From Rotaria sp. Silwood1 (lineage: Eukaryota > Rotifera > Eurotatoria > Philodinida > Philodinidae): a stretch of 64,000 bases of DNA. Shown here piece after piece: positions 14,659-28,010 of this stretch. The translations under genes and the position numbers were made by a program. The notes under the pieces were generated by a model. It ran no database searches, was not told the origin of the DNA, and was given only the letters and a program-made list of their open reading frames with translations. The first letter of the stretch is position 1. Each line of letters opens with the position of its first letter. The DNA is taken from positions 63,330 to 127,329 of the forward strand of contig CAJNOP010000357.1 in assembly GCA_905250075.1 (NCBI GenBank), in the 5' to 3' direction.

Positions 14659-17565
14659 TTAATTTGATCGATGATCAGTTCGAGTTTGATTATTTAATTC
14701 ATTTGTTGCTTCCCAATATGATGGAGGTGCTGATGGATCAAATGTATCAGCTCTTGTATTAATAAGTTCAGGTTGTGTATTAGACCAACGGCTAATCTTG
14801 AAAACACAAATAAATAATACAAAGACATGACTTTTCATTTTGAGAATGAAAATTTAATTTGTCTTAGACTAGAAATTATCAATATTTTCACTTGTTATAG
14901 ATTATTCAAATAGTCACATTCAATATTCGTCTAAGAGATTAGTTAAATTAAGCTCGAAGAATAAAGGGGGTGGTCGGAAAATCATGGATTTTTCCCCACG
15001 CTGGAAATAGTATAAAATGAAAGTACTTGATGACTATAGAACTGCTCCGATGTCGGTTTCTTTAGATCCCGTCCCTTTTGTGGATAAAAGTTTTTATGAG
15101 AGAGTCCGTCAGAAGGTCATCCTATCTTAGCTATAGGCCGTTGGACAAAAAAATATTTTTTTGATTTTGTTATCTCAAATGAAAGGTCTAGTCAAACCAT
15201 AATCAAATCCAAAATATTACATCATTTGGTTTTACCTGTGAGAAACGCGAGGTAAAACAAGTATAAAGCTCTATTTTGTCCTTAAAAAAACGGCATCCTG
15301 AGGGTGTGCTCGGTATTTTGACATTATTTCAAGAACGGCTTTACCGTTCGAGCTCGGGGCCGTCTCATTTGCTAGAGAGCAGTACAGACTACAAATTTGT
15401 CCTATTTGAATAACTAACATTTAGAGTGAAGAAAACGCTATAGGTCAAAAACTGTCAAAAACTCGAAAAATCTGCCCATCAGGGATAGCGGTATTTCGGA
15501 CTCTTCTTGAGTGGTGCTCTATATGTTAATCACTCAAATAGAATAAATTTGTAGTCTGTACTGCTCTCTAGCAAATGAGACGGCCCCGAGCTCGAACGGT
15601 AAAGCCGTTCTTGAAATAATGTCAAAATACCGAGCACACCCTCAGGATGCCGTTTTTTTAAGGACAAAATAGAGCTTTATACTTGTTTTACCTCGCGTTT
15701 CTCACAGGTAAAACCAAATATGATGTAATATTTTGGATTTGATTATGGTTAGACGAGACCTTTCATTTGAGATAACAAAATCAAAAAAATATTTTTTGTC
15801 CGACGGCCTATAGCTAAGGTAGGGTGACCTTCTGACGGACTTTCTCTTAAAAACTTTTATCCACAAAAGGGATGAGATCTAAAGAAACCGACATCGGAGC
15901 AGTTCTATAGTCATCAAGTACTTTCATTTTATACTATTTCCAGCATGGGGAAAAATCCATGATTTTCCGACCATCCCCTTTCAATCATTGTTCAATAGCA
16001 AGAATAAAAAAAAACTGAATTCTGAAAAATCTCTATGGTACTTTCCTCTTTTTTGACCTATTCGTATTGTATTTTTATTAACGCTCTAGAACGTTAATAA
16101 GGAAGTAGTTCATATATTCTAATAAGATGTTAATGATATACAGTTTTTGGTCGTATATGAATAACGTTTGTCACAGTGTCTATATGAGAAGGGATGATGG
16201 ATGCGAATTTGTACTCTGAACAATGAGCTAGAAGTTTAATCTTCCATAGTATATTGAATGTTTCTATAACAAAATATATTTTTTGAATTTTGTTCATAAA
16301 GAAAAATTACAATAAAACGTGATCTTTAAAATAATAACTATAAATTGACTCCGATAGACCTGGAAATGTCTGTTAGATTAAAAAAAAACTATTAATCGTT
16401 GATCTTTAGTAATAATAAAAAGATTTCTTGTACTCAACGTTCGAATTGAAATATGTTATATACAAAATATATTTTTTTGAGTAATGATTTCGACTGTAAT
16501 ATATTTTCCTTTTCACATATTTTGAATATAAACACATTTTAATCCATGAGTTTCTTGCAATCAATATGTTGATTATTACTAAAAATTAACGGTTAATTCG
16601 CTTTTTACATCTAATAGACATTTCTAGATCTATAACTTTTTCTTACTAAATGAACTAATGCAGTCAATTTATAGTTATTCTAAACAACACATTTTATTGT
16701 AATTTTTCTATATAAAAAAATAGTTCTACAAATGCATATATATATATATGTATAGAAACATTCAAAATGATAGATAGAACTTCTGTCCTATATTTCACAA
16801 AAACACTCATATACTGTACTATACAGATAATATATCTAATGATTCAATTAGTAATTTATTCAGATTTAACATTTCAAGAGAATATTATCTTAAAATAAAA
16901 CTATTAAAATATAAATCATATAGAATTTACGAAAAAAAAAACAAACTTACAGGATGAATTTCAAATTGAGCAAAATTTTCTCTTGTTTCTATTTTAATTT
17001 GTTGACAAGGTTCACCATTCCAATTAAAACCAATAAAATATCCAGGTGTTCGTACAGATTCTAAATAAATTGCATGAGCTGAACCTAATACATCATGTAC
17101 ACGAAATTCAGCTTCACGAGGAGGATATTGATTTATTGATGATGGTATAATAACAACTTGACCATATTGTATACCAAGAAAATTATTATTATTATGAAAA
17201 TAATAATGACCATTTTGATTTGATATAACAATCCAACAAGCATTTGTATATTGTGAACCAGTACCACCAATAGCATTACATATTAATTGATTTGTTCTTG
17301 AAAGTACAATTTGTATTGAACGTCCAGATGTTCGTGAAATAAATTGAATTATATTACCATGTTTTAAATAGACACTAAAATATGTAAATATTTATTTTTG
17401 TACTGTGTTTTTTATTCATTTATTCTACCGTGGATCTGTGCCTTTAACTAATGTATTGACAGTATTTGTAGCTGATATTAAATAATCATTACCACCTTCA
17501 ACTTTTGATGCAAGATCATAGACTTTTTCAACAGCTTTTTTACTAAGATTACCAAAAAAACTCAT
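14659..17565 (-). CDS. Beta-trefoil-like protein with PPSY tail motif
   Basis: A 232-residue protein from exons 17429-17565, 16951-17374 and 14659-14796, all in phase. The short N-terminal helix region (MSFFGNLSKKAVEKVYDLA) is followed by about 140 residues of alternating hydrophobic strands. These include LESVRTPGYFIGF, a pattern like the interleukin-1 signature (F/L-E-S-x-x-x-P-x-W/Y-F-I), and repeated G-N-x-I and F-L-G-I turns, which suggests a beta-trefoil (inference). The tail has PSAPPSYW: PPSY is a WW-domain ligand and PSAP resembles a Tsg101/ESCRT-I ligand. No signal peptide or membrane helix, so cytosolic. I do not recognise an orthologue. Intron 2 (14797-16950) holds a 1-kb foldback element. 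Confidence 0.7.
14963..15983. mobile_element. 1-kb foldback element, TIR GGGGRTGGTCGG
   Basis: Two arms of about 460 bp (14963-15426 and 15518-15983) are inverted copies of each other with only scattered mismatches, around a loop of about 90 bp. The outer ends read AAAGGGGGTGGTCGG and CCGACCATCCCCTTT. No open frame of note. No convincing target duplication. It sits in an intron, so the transcript would form a very long hairpin. Confidence 0.85.
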
Positions 17566-18332
17566 TTTATGTGAATGAAAATCTTCAATGGTTTAAGAAA
17601 TACGAAATCGTTTTTCGTTTTTTTTTTTTTTGGCAATAAAAATGAGTCATTAGCAAGGAAGAACGATTATCAGGTTTCTTTCTTTTTCTTTTTTTACCAT
17701 GACAATCCTATTTTAACCAATCAATCAACAGTCATGTATTCCTGCCATCTTCTTTTCTTTCAATTCATTTACGAAATTTCAAAAAAAAAATTAAAATCCA
17801 TTTTCTTTTTTTTATTTGACTTTTTTTTTTACAAGATAGATACGTATATAACCGGAAAATAGAATAAATCGAAAAAATGAGACATAGCAGAGTTATTTAA
17901 AAAAAAAACAAATGACAACAATAAAAAGAGAAAACGTAAATAAAATTTTTCGAACATACTACAATAGTTATGGACATTTTTTTGTTATGTTTGAATGAGA
18001 ACAAAATTTCTATATATACTGATCGATTCATCGAAAAATGGAATGTTTTTTTAAATGAAATAATACAAAAAAAAAAAAAGAGAACTATCACTCTTTTATA
18101 AAATGGAATTAATAAGAGTGACTAGTAAATTTACGATGAACAGACAAGCAAAAAAAAATATGATCTTTTTATTTTCGTTTACATAATATATGTTTAGAGA
18201 ATATAAGGAAATAAGTTATAACATTTAACAATAGTAACGAATTAGAAAAAAAAACATTCTCTTGTTAGATAAGATATAAAAGAACTGTACAATAAAGAAA
18301 TATCGAATATTTCGAATTCTTTTATTTTTTTT
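17566..18332. other. Intergenic, no gene seen
   Basis: A- and T-rich DNA between the beta-trefoil-like gene and the 3' end of the Rab11-FIP gene. The small open frames are Phe-rich homopolymer readings with no support. Confidence 0.45.
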
Positions 18333-18425
18333 TTAATGTTTTTCCAATAATGTTGGATTATTCATTAAAATTAATATTAATAAATAATCAATATATTCGT
18401 GTAATTGTTGATTGGTACTCATGAG
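18333..18425 (-). other. Alternative last exon B of the Rab11-FIP gene
   Basis: Opens after a TATTTTAG acceptor in phase 0, reads LMSTNQQ and a second Rab11-binding helix ending NNPTLLEKH and TAA, 30 residues. It starts with the same LMS as exon A, so both splice from the donor at 19197. Confidence 0.7.
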
Positions 18426-21400
18426 CTAAAATAGAAAAATAAAAAAAAAACAAATTAATATTTTTTGCGTAATTAAAAGAGAGAAAATAAAATATTTATC
18501 ATAAAAAAAACAAACAAACAAACAAGCGTGCAAATAATTAGCTATAAAGAAATTAAATTACTATATAGAAAAGATATGAGATGATGAATAGTGTCGAAAA
18601 CGATTATGTAAACTAAAGGAGAAAGCGCATAGAAGAAGATGAATTTAATTTATGATGTCAAAGAAACAAAACATAAAAGCATTAAGCTGATAATAAAGAA
18701 GGAAATCCACGTTACAGGTGACAATACTTGTCATTTGATTGTTTTGTTGGAGTCGATGTAGATAATGAATCACTTTTAGTTGATTCAGTAGCTTTTAATG
18801 GTTCAGAAGGAATAGATTTATTTTCTATTTCTTTCGATGATGTTTTTAATGATTGTGTTTGTTGATTCATTGTTAAATTTAATGGCATTCCTAATGAACC
18901 TCCATGTGTACCAGCATTCATTGTAATTTCAAGTAATTGAGGACTATTTTCGATGATTACAGTTAACATTCGTTCAATATATTCTCGAAGACGATCACTA
19001 GCCAATAATTGTTCTCTTAATTTGCTCATTAACTGCAAATATTTTATATTATGTATAATAAGAAAAATCTTTAGTTTTTAACAAAATTATATTTAGAGAG
19101 AAAACGAATATTATAAATTTTTGCAAAAATTGTTTTCATGAGACTTTTTATTTTCATTTCTTTTTTTGAAAAAACGTTAATTATAATCTATTATTACCTC
19201 ATCTTTTGATAGAACTTCAAGTTCAGCAGCATATGATAATGAACTTTGATTAGACATTAATCGTCGACCTTCATCAATACCACTAAACAAAAAACAAAAA
19301 AAAAATATCAATAAAATTTGTTTTTTTTTTCTTAATTATATACATTGCAACAGCACGTTCTCGTAATTCGTCATTTTCATGTTTAAGTTTTTCATTTTCC
19401 TAGATAATAAAAAGAATTTTTATTTGAAATCTTATTTTTTTTTTTTTTTTATTTTCTAAACATACGAGTTTTAATGCTCGAACTTGTGCATCAAGATCTT
19501 GAATACGTATTTCAGTAGTTTTTATAATATTTTCTGTATTATATAATGTATGAGAAAAGTTTTTACGTGATGAGTCCGATGATAATTGTTCAGCAAGCTA
19601 AAAAAAGAAAAACCAATATTTAAAAATTAATCTTTTCTTATTTTAAAATCAAATTTGTTTATTTTATACTTGTATATTTAGTAATTTTTCTTGTTCAAGT
19701 TGTTGACGTTGAAGACGTAATTGTTCTAATAATTTTTCATTATCTTCAGCTAAATCATTACATCGAAGTTGACTATCATGTAATTGATGATCAACATCTT
19801 CAAGTTTCTAAAAATATTCAAATAATAAAATTAGTTAAATACATACTTTTTATTTAACTATAAGAAAAAAATTATCGTTCAGGATTCAGTAGATTTACAC
19901 ATCAATATTCTTTACTCATTCTTACCTATCAGAGCTCCGCGGGACACGGGATTAGTCCCATCCCGCTTCAGGACGAGATTAAATCAATGCCTGTGTGCGT
20001 CCCGTCAAGTGTATATGAGGCAGGGTTGTGGGCGTTCTGGAAAAAAACATAAAGGAGGTTTACAGAATCTTTTAGGCTAAAATCAAAAAAGTTTCGAGAA
20101 GAATGTCAGAAGCATTTTTTAAGGTTTTTCCTTTCGGCTAAAAAATAGAACTTTTCAAAGGCTCAAATCATTCTGCAAATCTTATTTAGAGTATACACAT
20201 TCACATCTCGAAAAATATCAACAATAGACTTTTTTTTCAGATAATCTTCTAAGATTAGTTATTCGATGAGTAGTATTTAAAGTAATAAAAATATTATTTC
20301 AGAATAGATATTTGGTAAAATAAATGATTAACATTGAAAATGATAGCAGAAATTTCTTGGTCTTTTTTCAAGTCTACTTCGAAAAAGAGAAGTTATATTC
20401 ATATGATAAAATGAGGCGGGACGGGACAAGATCGTGCGGAACACACAGAACGGGATGGGACGATTTTGTAGTCGTCTCACGAAGCTCTGTTACCCATCTT
20501 TACAATCTCTGATAGATGCTTAAAAATTCTATAACAACATAATATTCATTGGACAAGTATTAATTCTGTTACAAAGTTCAATAAGAATACTGGTTAGAGA
20601 TATACGTTTAATGTATGGTTGAAATTTTCAAATGAAAATAAAGATGATGGTAGGGAGCGTAATGATAAGATCATTTCGGAAAATTTAACATCTATTTTTA
20701 TATTCCGAAGGCGATTCAGTTGATCAGTACCAATATCGAAATGAATAGATCCGGCAGATTGATGTAAAATCTATATCAATTTTATTTCTATTCAGTACTA
20801 TGATTTATGAAATTTATAATATTCTCAATTTTGAAGATTTATTATGATTTTCTTGAATAAAATTTTTTAGTTAATTATTGTCTATATGAATCGATTGAAG
20901 AGTAATTTAGTTTTTTTTCATTAAATTAATCATACAATATGTATTACCTCTTTTAATTGTCTAACGTCTTTTTTCATTTGTCCATTTGTTGTTTGTGTTT
21001 GTTTAAGTTCAGTTTCAATTGCATTAATTCTAAAATAAAAATAATTTTTATATTTAATTCACTTCTTTAATATATATATATTAGAGACTAGAACAACAAC
21101 AATAAGACATATATATAATGCATGCAAGAAGAAGAAGAATACACAGTTAAATTAATAATTATTTAAAAAAGAAACAGACCTCATTACACTAGAAGATTCA
21201 ATCGAATAGGAATTTTTGTTTTTTTTACGATAAAAAAAAAAAAAGTTATTAAGATTATTTACCTTGTTTGTAGAGTTTCTTTTTCTTGTAAAAAACTTCG
21301 ATCTTTTTGATTCTGAATAGAGGTTATAGAAATATGTTTTTTTCTTTTTTTGTAAATTATATTTTAACATACAATATATTCAGCGTATTTTTGTTGTTCA

Positions 21401-24294
21401 CTTCGTGTTGTACTTGATTGTTGTCCTTCAAGATCTTGAAAACGATCTTCAAGTGCTAAAAGTCTATTTTTTTTTCAAAAATAAAATTCTTATGAATTTT
21501 TTATATATATGAATATTTACCGTTTTTTTAAATCAGTATTTTCATATTGAATTTTAGTTAAACGATCAGTTGTTGTCTGTTTTTGTACAGTTAAATCTTC
21601 AACAGTTTTTTGTAATTCATCAACCTATTTAAAAAAAAGAAGTAATTAAAATTAATTTCTTTTTTGTTGTTTTAAAAAATTTCTACGAACACTTTCTTGT
21701 AATTGTTGATCAATTTCTTCAGATGGAATTGTTGATTTTAAAGGATTATTTCGTTTTAATACTTCACTAAAAAAAAAAAAAATATTAAAATCAAAATATA
21801 AAAAAAACAACATCAAACATACGCTATACGTTGAGGTGTACCAGCACGTGGATGTATTAAATCCGTTGAATAATTATTAGAATTCGGCTCAGCTATACCA
21901 GTGAATTCTTCTTCGTCACCGAAACTATAAGAGAGAAAAAAACAAGAATATTTTTTTTTCTTCATAATTCAGAAAACGTCCAAATTTTGTTTTCGGACAT
22001 CGCTAATTACGAACAGAAATAAACATTTCAAGTAAATTTAATACTACAGCGGAATAAAATTACTCCCGGTTTCTTATCAAATGAAATTAAAAGTGTCTTG
22101 TTTGCCATTTGAACTCACAGGAGGTCTTTACGAAGAAACCTCTTCAAGTGTTAATCACCGATCGAGCTCATATTTTGCCCATAAAGAAGACTCGTAGACG
22201 CCCAGAAAGATTCGTTCCCATTCACTGTCCTTCCGAAGTTATGATTGTTTTACTGGTTTTTCGATCTCTTGCAATGGTATTTATAGGAAAGGTCAACAAT
22301 GAAATTTTGTCTATAAACAGGTCTTATGATCACTAGAATGTTCTAAAAGTTTCAGCTAAAATGAACGTTTCTTTCTTGAGATATTAAATTTTCAAGAAAC
22401 TCGATTTTTTGACGTTTGCCTTTGCAATATGATCGTTCCTTGAAAATTCAATATCTTGAGAAAGAAACGTTCATTTTAGCTGAAGCCCTTAGGACATTCT
22501 AGTGACCATGAGACCTGTTTATGGAAAAAATTCCATTGTTGGTCTTTCCTATAAATACTACTGCCAGAGGTTGAAAAACCACTAAAATGGTCGTAATTCC
22601 GGAAGAACAGCGTATAGTGACGAATCCTTCCGAGCTTCTTCTAGTCTTACTTATGGGCAAAATATGAGCTCAATCGGCTCGTTAGTAAGGCTACAAGGCC
22701 TCAAAGAATACGTGCCCAACTATCTCAGGCATCGAACCTAAATCGTCTTACTGAATTTTCGACCTGAAATTCAACTCATAGATAGATCTAATGAGTCTTA
22801 AAATATCTGAAAAATTTCAGCCAAAACTAATATTGATTTGTCGCAATATTCAATTTCTAATAAATAGTCATTTCCTACAGACATGTCAAATAAATCGTGT
22901 TTACTAGGAAATTCAATATTTTTTTTTGGTTGAAATTTAGGGGTCATGAAACCTATCTATGGGTAAATAGGCTGGTTGAAAATAAGTCAATATCAGAGGT
23001 CCATGAACAAGAACTTTTGCACGCTTTTTCTAGTCTTACTAGAACCTCCTTATGAGTTCAAACAATCTATGACATTTCGAATAGTTCTATTACTTCTATA
23101 AGACTTTAATGGATGAGAATTTGTTTTATGTTTTTTTTTGTCTTCTGAACAGTATATAGACCTTCAAAAGCGCATTTTTTTTTAAGATTAACTTACACAG
23201 ATGAATCCAATATTGGTGAAAACGATTGATTATTTTGACTATTGTTCAAACTTTGATTTATATTTTTACTTTTCGTATTAAGTTTGTTGTTTGTTGATTG
23301 TAGTTTGTTAGTATGAGATGCTTCTTCACTTTCAACGTCGTACTCGTTAAAAGTTGTTGTACTACCGTCTTGATTCTATAAAAAATTTTCAAAAAAAAAA
23401 ACCCCGACAATTTTTAAGATTTGAGAAAAAAAAAAAAGAATAAAACTAAAAGACATTGACAAAGAAATATTAACAAAATAATATTAAATAACCTCTTCGA
23501 TTAGAAGATTTGGTAAATATAATAATGAAGAAAAATCAAAACCATTATTTGTTTTCTAAGAAAAATAAAATTCTTTTTCTTTCTATATATATATTTTTTT
23601 TTTGTTGTTTTCTATATAATTAAATTATAATAAATAATTTATTAATCTTACCAAACTACGTTGATCAGAATCTTCTACTAATGAATTTTCTCGACTACGA
23701 CGTGTTAAATCAGATGCAACATCTTTTAATGAAACACCTTGTAATGAACTTATTTGAGCAATACCATGACAAAATTGATTAAAATTAATAAAACCAGTTT
23801 TTTTTGGATCTAATGCTTTTGTTATTCTAGCAAGTTGCTAAAAAAAAAAAAAAAAAAGAGAACAATAGATTTGTTTATATCATAAATATTATGTGGTATT
23901 GATCGAAAAAGAAAAATCAGAGAAAGAAAAGAAAATAATCATAGCTTTTATGTTCGATTTATGTATATACAAATATGAAACGATTTACATATGTACCTGA
24001 CTCTAAAAAGACCGTCATTTTTATGCTTTGTATTTGCATTTATATTCCGATTTAATAATCAAGCACGTTTTTTGTTCTCTCTCGATAGAAGAAGAAGAAG
24101 AAAAGAACTGACTAGTTTCACGTTTCTTTAGAAGTATACTCATATGAACAGTTGTTCATATATTAAAATTCTAATGTACTTACTTCAGCATCGGAATAAT
24201 AATTATTAGCAACATCAACAAAACGACGTAACTGAATTTGTCCCTCATTATTTTCATCCAAAATTGAAAATACTTCTTTTAAATCAAAATCCAT
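18333..24294 (-). CDS. RAB11FIP3/4: Class II Rab11-FIP (EF-hand, coiled coil, Rab11-binding domain)
   Basis: Rab11/Arf effector of recycling endosomes, the FIP3/FIP4 (Drosophila nuf) type. Fourteen shared exons: 24184-24294, 23652-23837, 23493-23555, 23197-23375, 21823-21924, 21691-21766, 21521-21624, 21373-21463, 21263-21312, 20948-21029, 19670-19807, 19466-19597, 19344-19399, 19198-19282. These are followed by either 18712-19032 or 18333-18425, giving about 591 or 515 residues. Residues 1-80 hold two EF-hand-like units (ILDENNEGQIQLRRF; LDPKKTGFINFNQF). About 230-480 is a long coiled coil. Each alternative last exon encodes a FIP-type Rab11-binding helix (LREYIERMLTVIIENSPQLL or LHEYIDYLLILILMNNPTLL), which belongs at the extreme C-terminus in this family. 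Introns hold a hAT element and a composite foldback. Confidence 0.88.
18712..19032 (-). other. Alternative last exon A of the Rab11-FIP gene
   Basis: Opens after a TTTGCAG acceptor in phase 0, reads LMSKLREQ and the Rab11-binding helix with IIENSPQLLEI, then a Ser/Thr/Lys-rich tail of about 70 residues ending YCHL and TAA. It has no internal donor that would keep exon B in frame. Confidence 0.75.
19930..20489. mobile_element. hAT-type non-autonomous element, TIR CAGAGCT
   Basis: Starts CAGAGCTCCG, ends CGAAGCTCTG. The target duplication is TTACCTAT (19922-19929) versus TTACCCAT (20490-20497). Subterminal GGGACGGGA/GTCCCATCCCG motifs repeat on both arms; the middle is AT-rich with no transposase. 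It lies in an intron of the Rab11-FIP gene. Confidence 0.8.
22107..23063. mobile_element. Composite foldback element in Rab11-FIP intron
   Basis: Outer ends match as TTTGAACTCACAGGAGGT (left) and, inverted, ACCTCCTTATGAGTTCAAA (right). Inside are two successive palindromes: a strong one (about 22155-22700, centred near 22425) and a more decayed one (about 22740-23060, centred near 22880). Interior motifs such as 'GGGCAAAATATGAGCTC' and 'TTTCAGCTGAA' recur in the foldbacks at 28.0, 41.8 and 58.5 kb. No transposase. Confidence 0.7.
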
Positions 24295-27200
24295 TGTGTA
24301 AATTTATTTTTTATATTATAATAATCAGAAATATCATAGTCTTAACAATAATCGTTTCATCTGAAAGACATTCAAAAAAAAAAAGTGGTCTTTTTTTCTT
24401 CTTTTTTATCTACTAAGTCTACGGACAAACATTCACACAACTATTTATCTACAATTAATATATTGGTCTATAGAGGAAAAAAAAAAGAGTAACGATCTTC
24501 ACCTTTCTCTTTTACGAAATAGACCAATTAAAAGAAATGAAAAAAAAAACCGGCACAAAAAAAAATGTTCTACTTCCGTTATGTCAAGTCAAGAACAACG
24601 TTCACATTCATATAGGTATAATAGAAAAGAAAATTTACTACTGATATAGAACTATACCTGTTCATTCATGAGAGAGAAGGCAAAAAAGAAAGTATTAGAT
24701 AAATGATCAATAACTATGTAACATTCAAATGTGAAAAGACAATAATTGTTAACAATAAAAAGGCTAATGATTGAAGTATGTGTTTCGAATATTCAATGTC
24801 TAACAAGTGACACTTATTGAAGTCTAGGGCTTCATTTTGTAACAATAATTAACTTCACCTATATTTGCGATTTTTATGAGTAATGCAAGTAAATCAGTCA
24901 AAGAAAAACAAAAAACAAGTACCTTTGTCGGTCATGGCTTATAACAAAAAAAAAAATGACTATACTATTATGATGAATTGTCATATACGTTCATTCTATT
25001 AATAAAAAATGATCGAATAGTGCTAAATATATATATATATATGTGTGTCATTCAAATGACAACTAGCAAATAATTCTTGATACGCCTGTTATAAGCGAAA
25101 AAAGATTTATGAGTATTGCTTATCAACCTGTCTATTATGATGACGATAGAAAAGTTGATCATAAGTAATTAGAGAAAAGAAAATGTGAAGTCGCATACAA
25201 ATACAACTTGTCCTATGTTCTTATCGATCGTCCAACACAAATACACATACTTCTTTACTATCAAAAAAACGTAAATTAGTAAAATAATTGACTAAACGCG
25301 CGCACATACATAAAAGAAAAAAAAGAGAGTAAATGCATGATGACATATCATCATGCTAACGTATCTATTGAAAAATAATAATAAAAAAAAAACAAATCTT
25401 CGAACATTCAATGACACATAGATTGAGTCATGATTTTATGTTGTACTTTTTGTTTTTTTCAACATCAACAAAAAGAAGAAAAATCTCGAAAATGAATACT
25501 TACAAAATTTACATAGTAATAAATCCGTTAATATTAGTCATCATTTTCTTTCTTTCTCTGTCTCTCTTTCTACGAATAAATGTCTAAAAGGAATATATTT
25601 ATTTGCTTATTGATTATGGAAATATTGGCTATGGTACATAAAAATATTCGTTTTTTTTGTTTGCGTACTTACCTCTCTCTCTCTCTTCTCGTCTCAAGAA
25701 TAACAACAATCTTGAGGGACAAACAAAAATTGTCATGATCGTTATATAAATACTTGAATGATTCTGATTTTCGTTTTCGTTTTCTTCTTTTTTTTTTCTA
25801 ATGAGAGCAAACACACACATACACATCTATTTGTCCTTGTCCTGCCAACAGACATATGTATGTACATACATATTTCGAACAGAGGTCACTATTAAAAGCA
25901 ACTAATCATCAAATATGCAAACATTTGTGATTTACGAAAAGTTGATACACCTACTCAAGTATTCGATTTGAAAATTTGTTCTTCTTCGTCTTTTTTTTTC
26001 AATAATGCTATGACGAAGAAACTATTATATAAGTAAACAAAAATATAATATTTCGATTGTTTCATTACAATAACTTAGATAGAAAGAAACTAACAAGTGA
26101 TCATTAACAAGAAAAGAATAAAAAATTAAAAAAACATAACTATTATTCGTTTACCTATTGGATATAAATATAACCAGTGGAAAAAGTATTAGAATTTTAA
26201 TTGAGGTTTTACGTTGGAAAGAAATCAAAAAATGGTTTTGTTTTTAATTGAAAATTTACAATTGAAACTAAGAATTTTACTCTTCATACAAGAACATATC
26301 TACTAAGTTCATTTTCATTTCTTAAAAGTATAATTAAAAACCAAAAACAGTTGAATTTTGTCAAACGATTAGGACATTGATGCAATATGAAAGTTTGAAA
26401 GAAAACTATATTTACTAAGTCAAGTAGTATTTATTTTAAGGAATAATTCTAACAAAATCGATGTATAAAAACAAACTATTGAGATATCTCAATGGTTTGT
26501 ATGTATCTTTGAAGAAAACTATAGTTTAAAAGAAAGAAAAAAAGAAGTGTTTTTAATAAGAATAAATGATCAAACTAAATTATGGAATATGTCTAAACAT
26601 CAAATGTATAATAAAATTTTATATAAGATTTCATGATTTTTCATGTTTCTATTAAATTATTATCAATAAGTTTTAAAACTAGTATTTAAAATTTATTTAT
26701 TTTTTTTTTCAGATAATAGCCAAGTAATATAATCATTTTAAATGAACATTTCAAAATATGATTTTATTAACAAACCAAACGAGTATTAATAATTTTTTTT
26801 TTCGTTTTGGTAATATTATGTACATTTTTATTTTCAAATATATATCGTTACTAGCACTTAGATTTCGATGAGTTATTGTCAATAACATTCATATTATATG
26901 AATCATTATAATATATTCTATTCAACACGATGTATGTTATAATTATATTGTATTATTGTTGTTATTTTTTTTTCATGTGAAGAATTCATAAATATACTCA
27001 AGAATACTCTCTAAGAATCAAACAGTTTACATCATATTTTTACAGTTTATTTGAGTAAAATTTATAAGAATATATATTTTAAATTGTATAAATGATTTTG
27101 CATTTGTTTTTGAATATCAAGAGAATATTATTGATTGGTAAAAATTGTTTTTTTTTTGAATTTATATCATTTCATTAGATAGAAGATATTGAATTATTTC

Positions 27201-27295
27201 AATGAAAAAAAAAATTACTTTTCGGAAAAAAGAAAAATTTCTTTTTTTTTCTAAAACAAACAAATTTTAAACATAATAATTAGAAATATCATGAT

Positions 27296-27341
27296 TAGAC
27301 ATGCACCGAACCCCGGGAAGTTCGGGTTCGGTGCATGCCTA
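27296..27341. mobile_element. 46-bp minimal hAT-like palindrome
   Basis: Starts TAGACATGCACCGAACCC, ends GGGTTCGGTGCATGCCTA, with about 10 bp between the arms. It is flanked by a perfect 8-bp direct repeat, ATCATGAT, at 27288-27295 and 27342-27349. Length, termini and duplication are what a hAT deletion derivative reduced to its ends would show. Confidence 0.7.
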
Positions 27342-28010
27342 ATCATGATTACAGATATGTAAATATTGTACTTTTCCATTTCGTAGAATACAATAAAGAT
27401 TACTTCCTGATTATATTAATTCAATTAATCAAAAAAACCCTTATTTAAATAAGGTTGTTTTTTTTTGGTCGATTGAATCTTTACAATTAGGACGTAATCG
27501 TATTTTTTTTTTCATAGGTAATTTGATATGCACGATCTAATTGCATTAAATAAATTGAAAATAAAACTTTACGTAAAATTTTTCAATTTTTAGTACTTTA
27601 CATTGAAAAAGTTCTGTTGATTTTGTACAAATAAATCGATTTGCATGTTTCTTTTTTTTATGTATGTCAATGAACATAGGTTGATGGAGAAAACCAACCG
27701 AGGTAATATATACTATTTGAATTTATATCGAAATTACAAGGTAATATTAACAAAAGTCTCAAATAATTTGCTTCTATCAACATTTGAAGCTAAATTATGA
27801 TTATTTTTTCACTAAACTTTTGTTATATAACGAAATATGAAAAGAATATAATGTCCATGAGAAGTTTCAGCTAAAAATACTCTTTCTTATTTTAACAATT
27901 AAACTTTATATCTTGTGCAAATGAATATTCTTTTCAACTTCGAATTGAAATTGCCCAGTTCAACCTCGAAGTTCTATGACAACAAGTTATTTCGAATTTT
28001 TCCTAGTCTC

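Noticed and set aside
18333-18425. Reading the second Rab11-binding exon as a continuation after exon A
   Set aside because: Donor candidates near the end of exon A are in the wrong phase and give an immediate stop; alternative last exons fit better.
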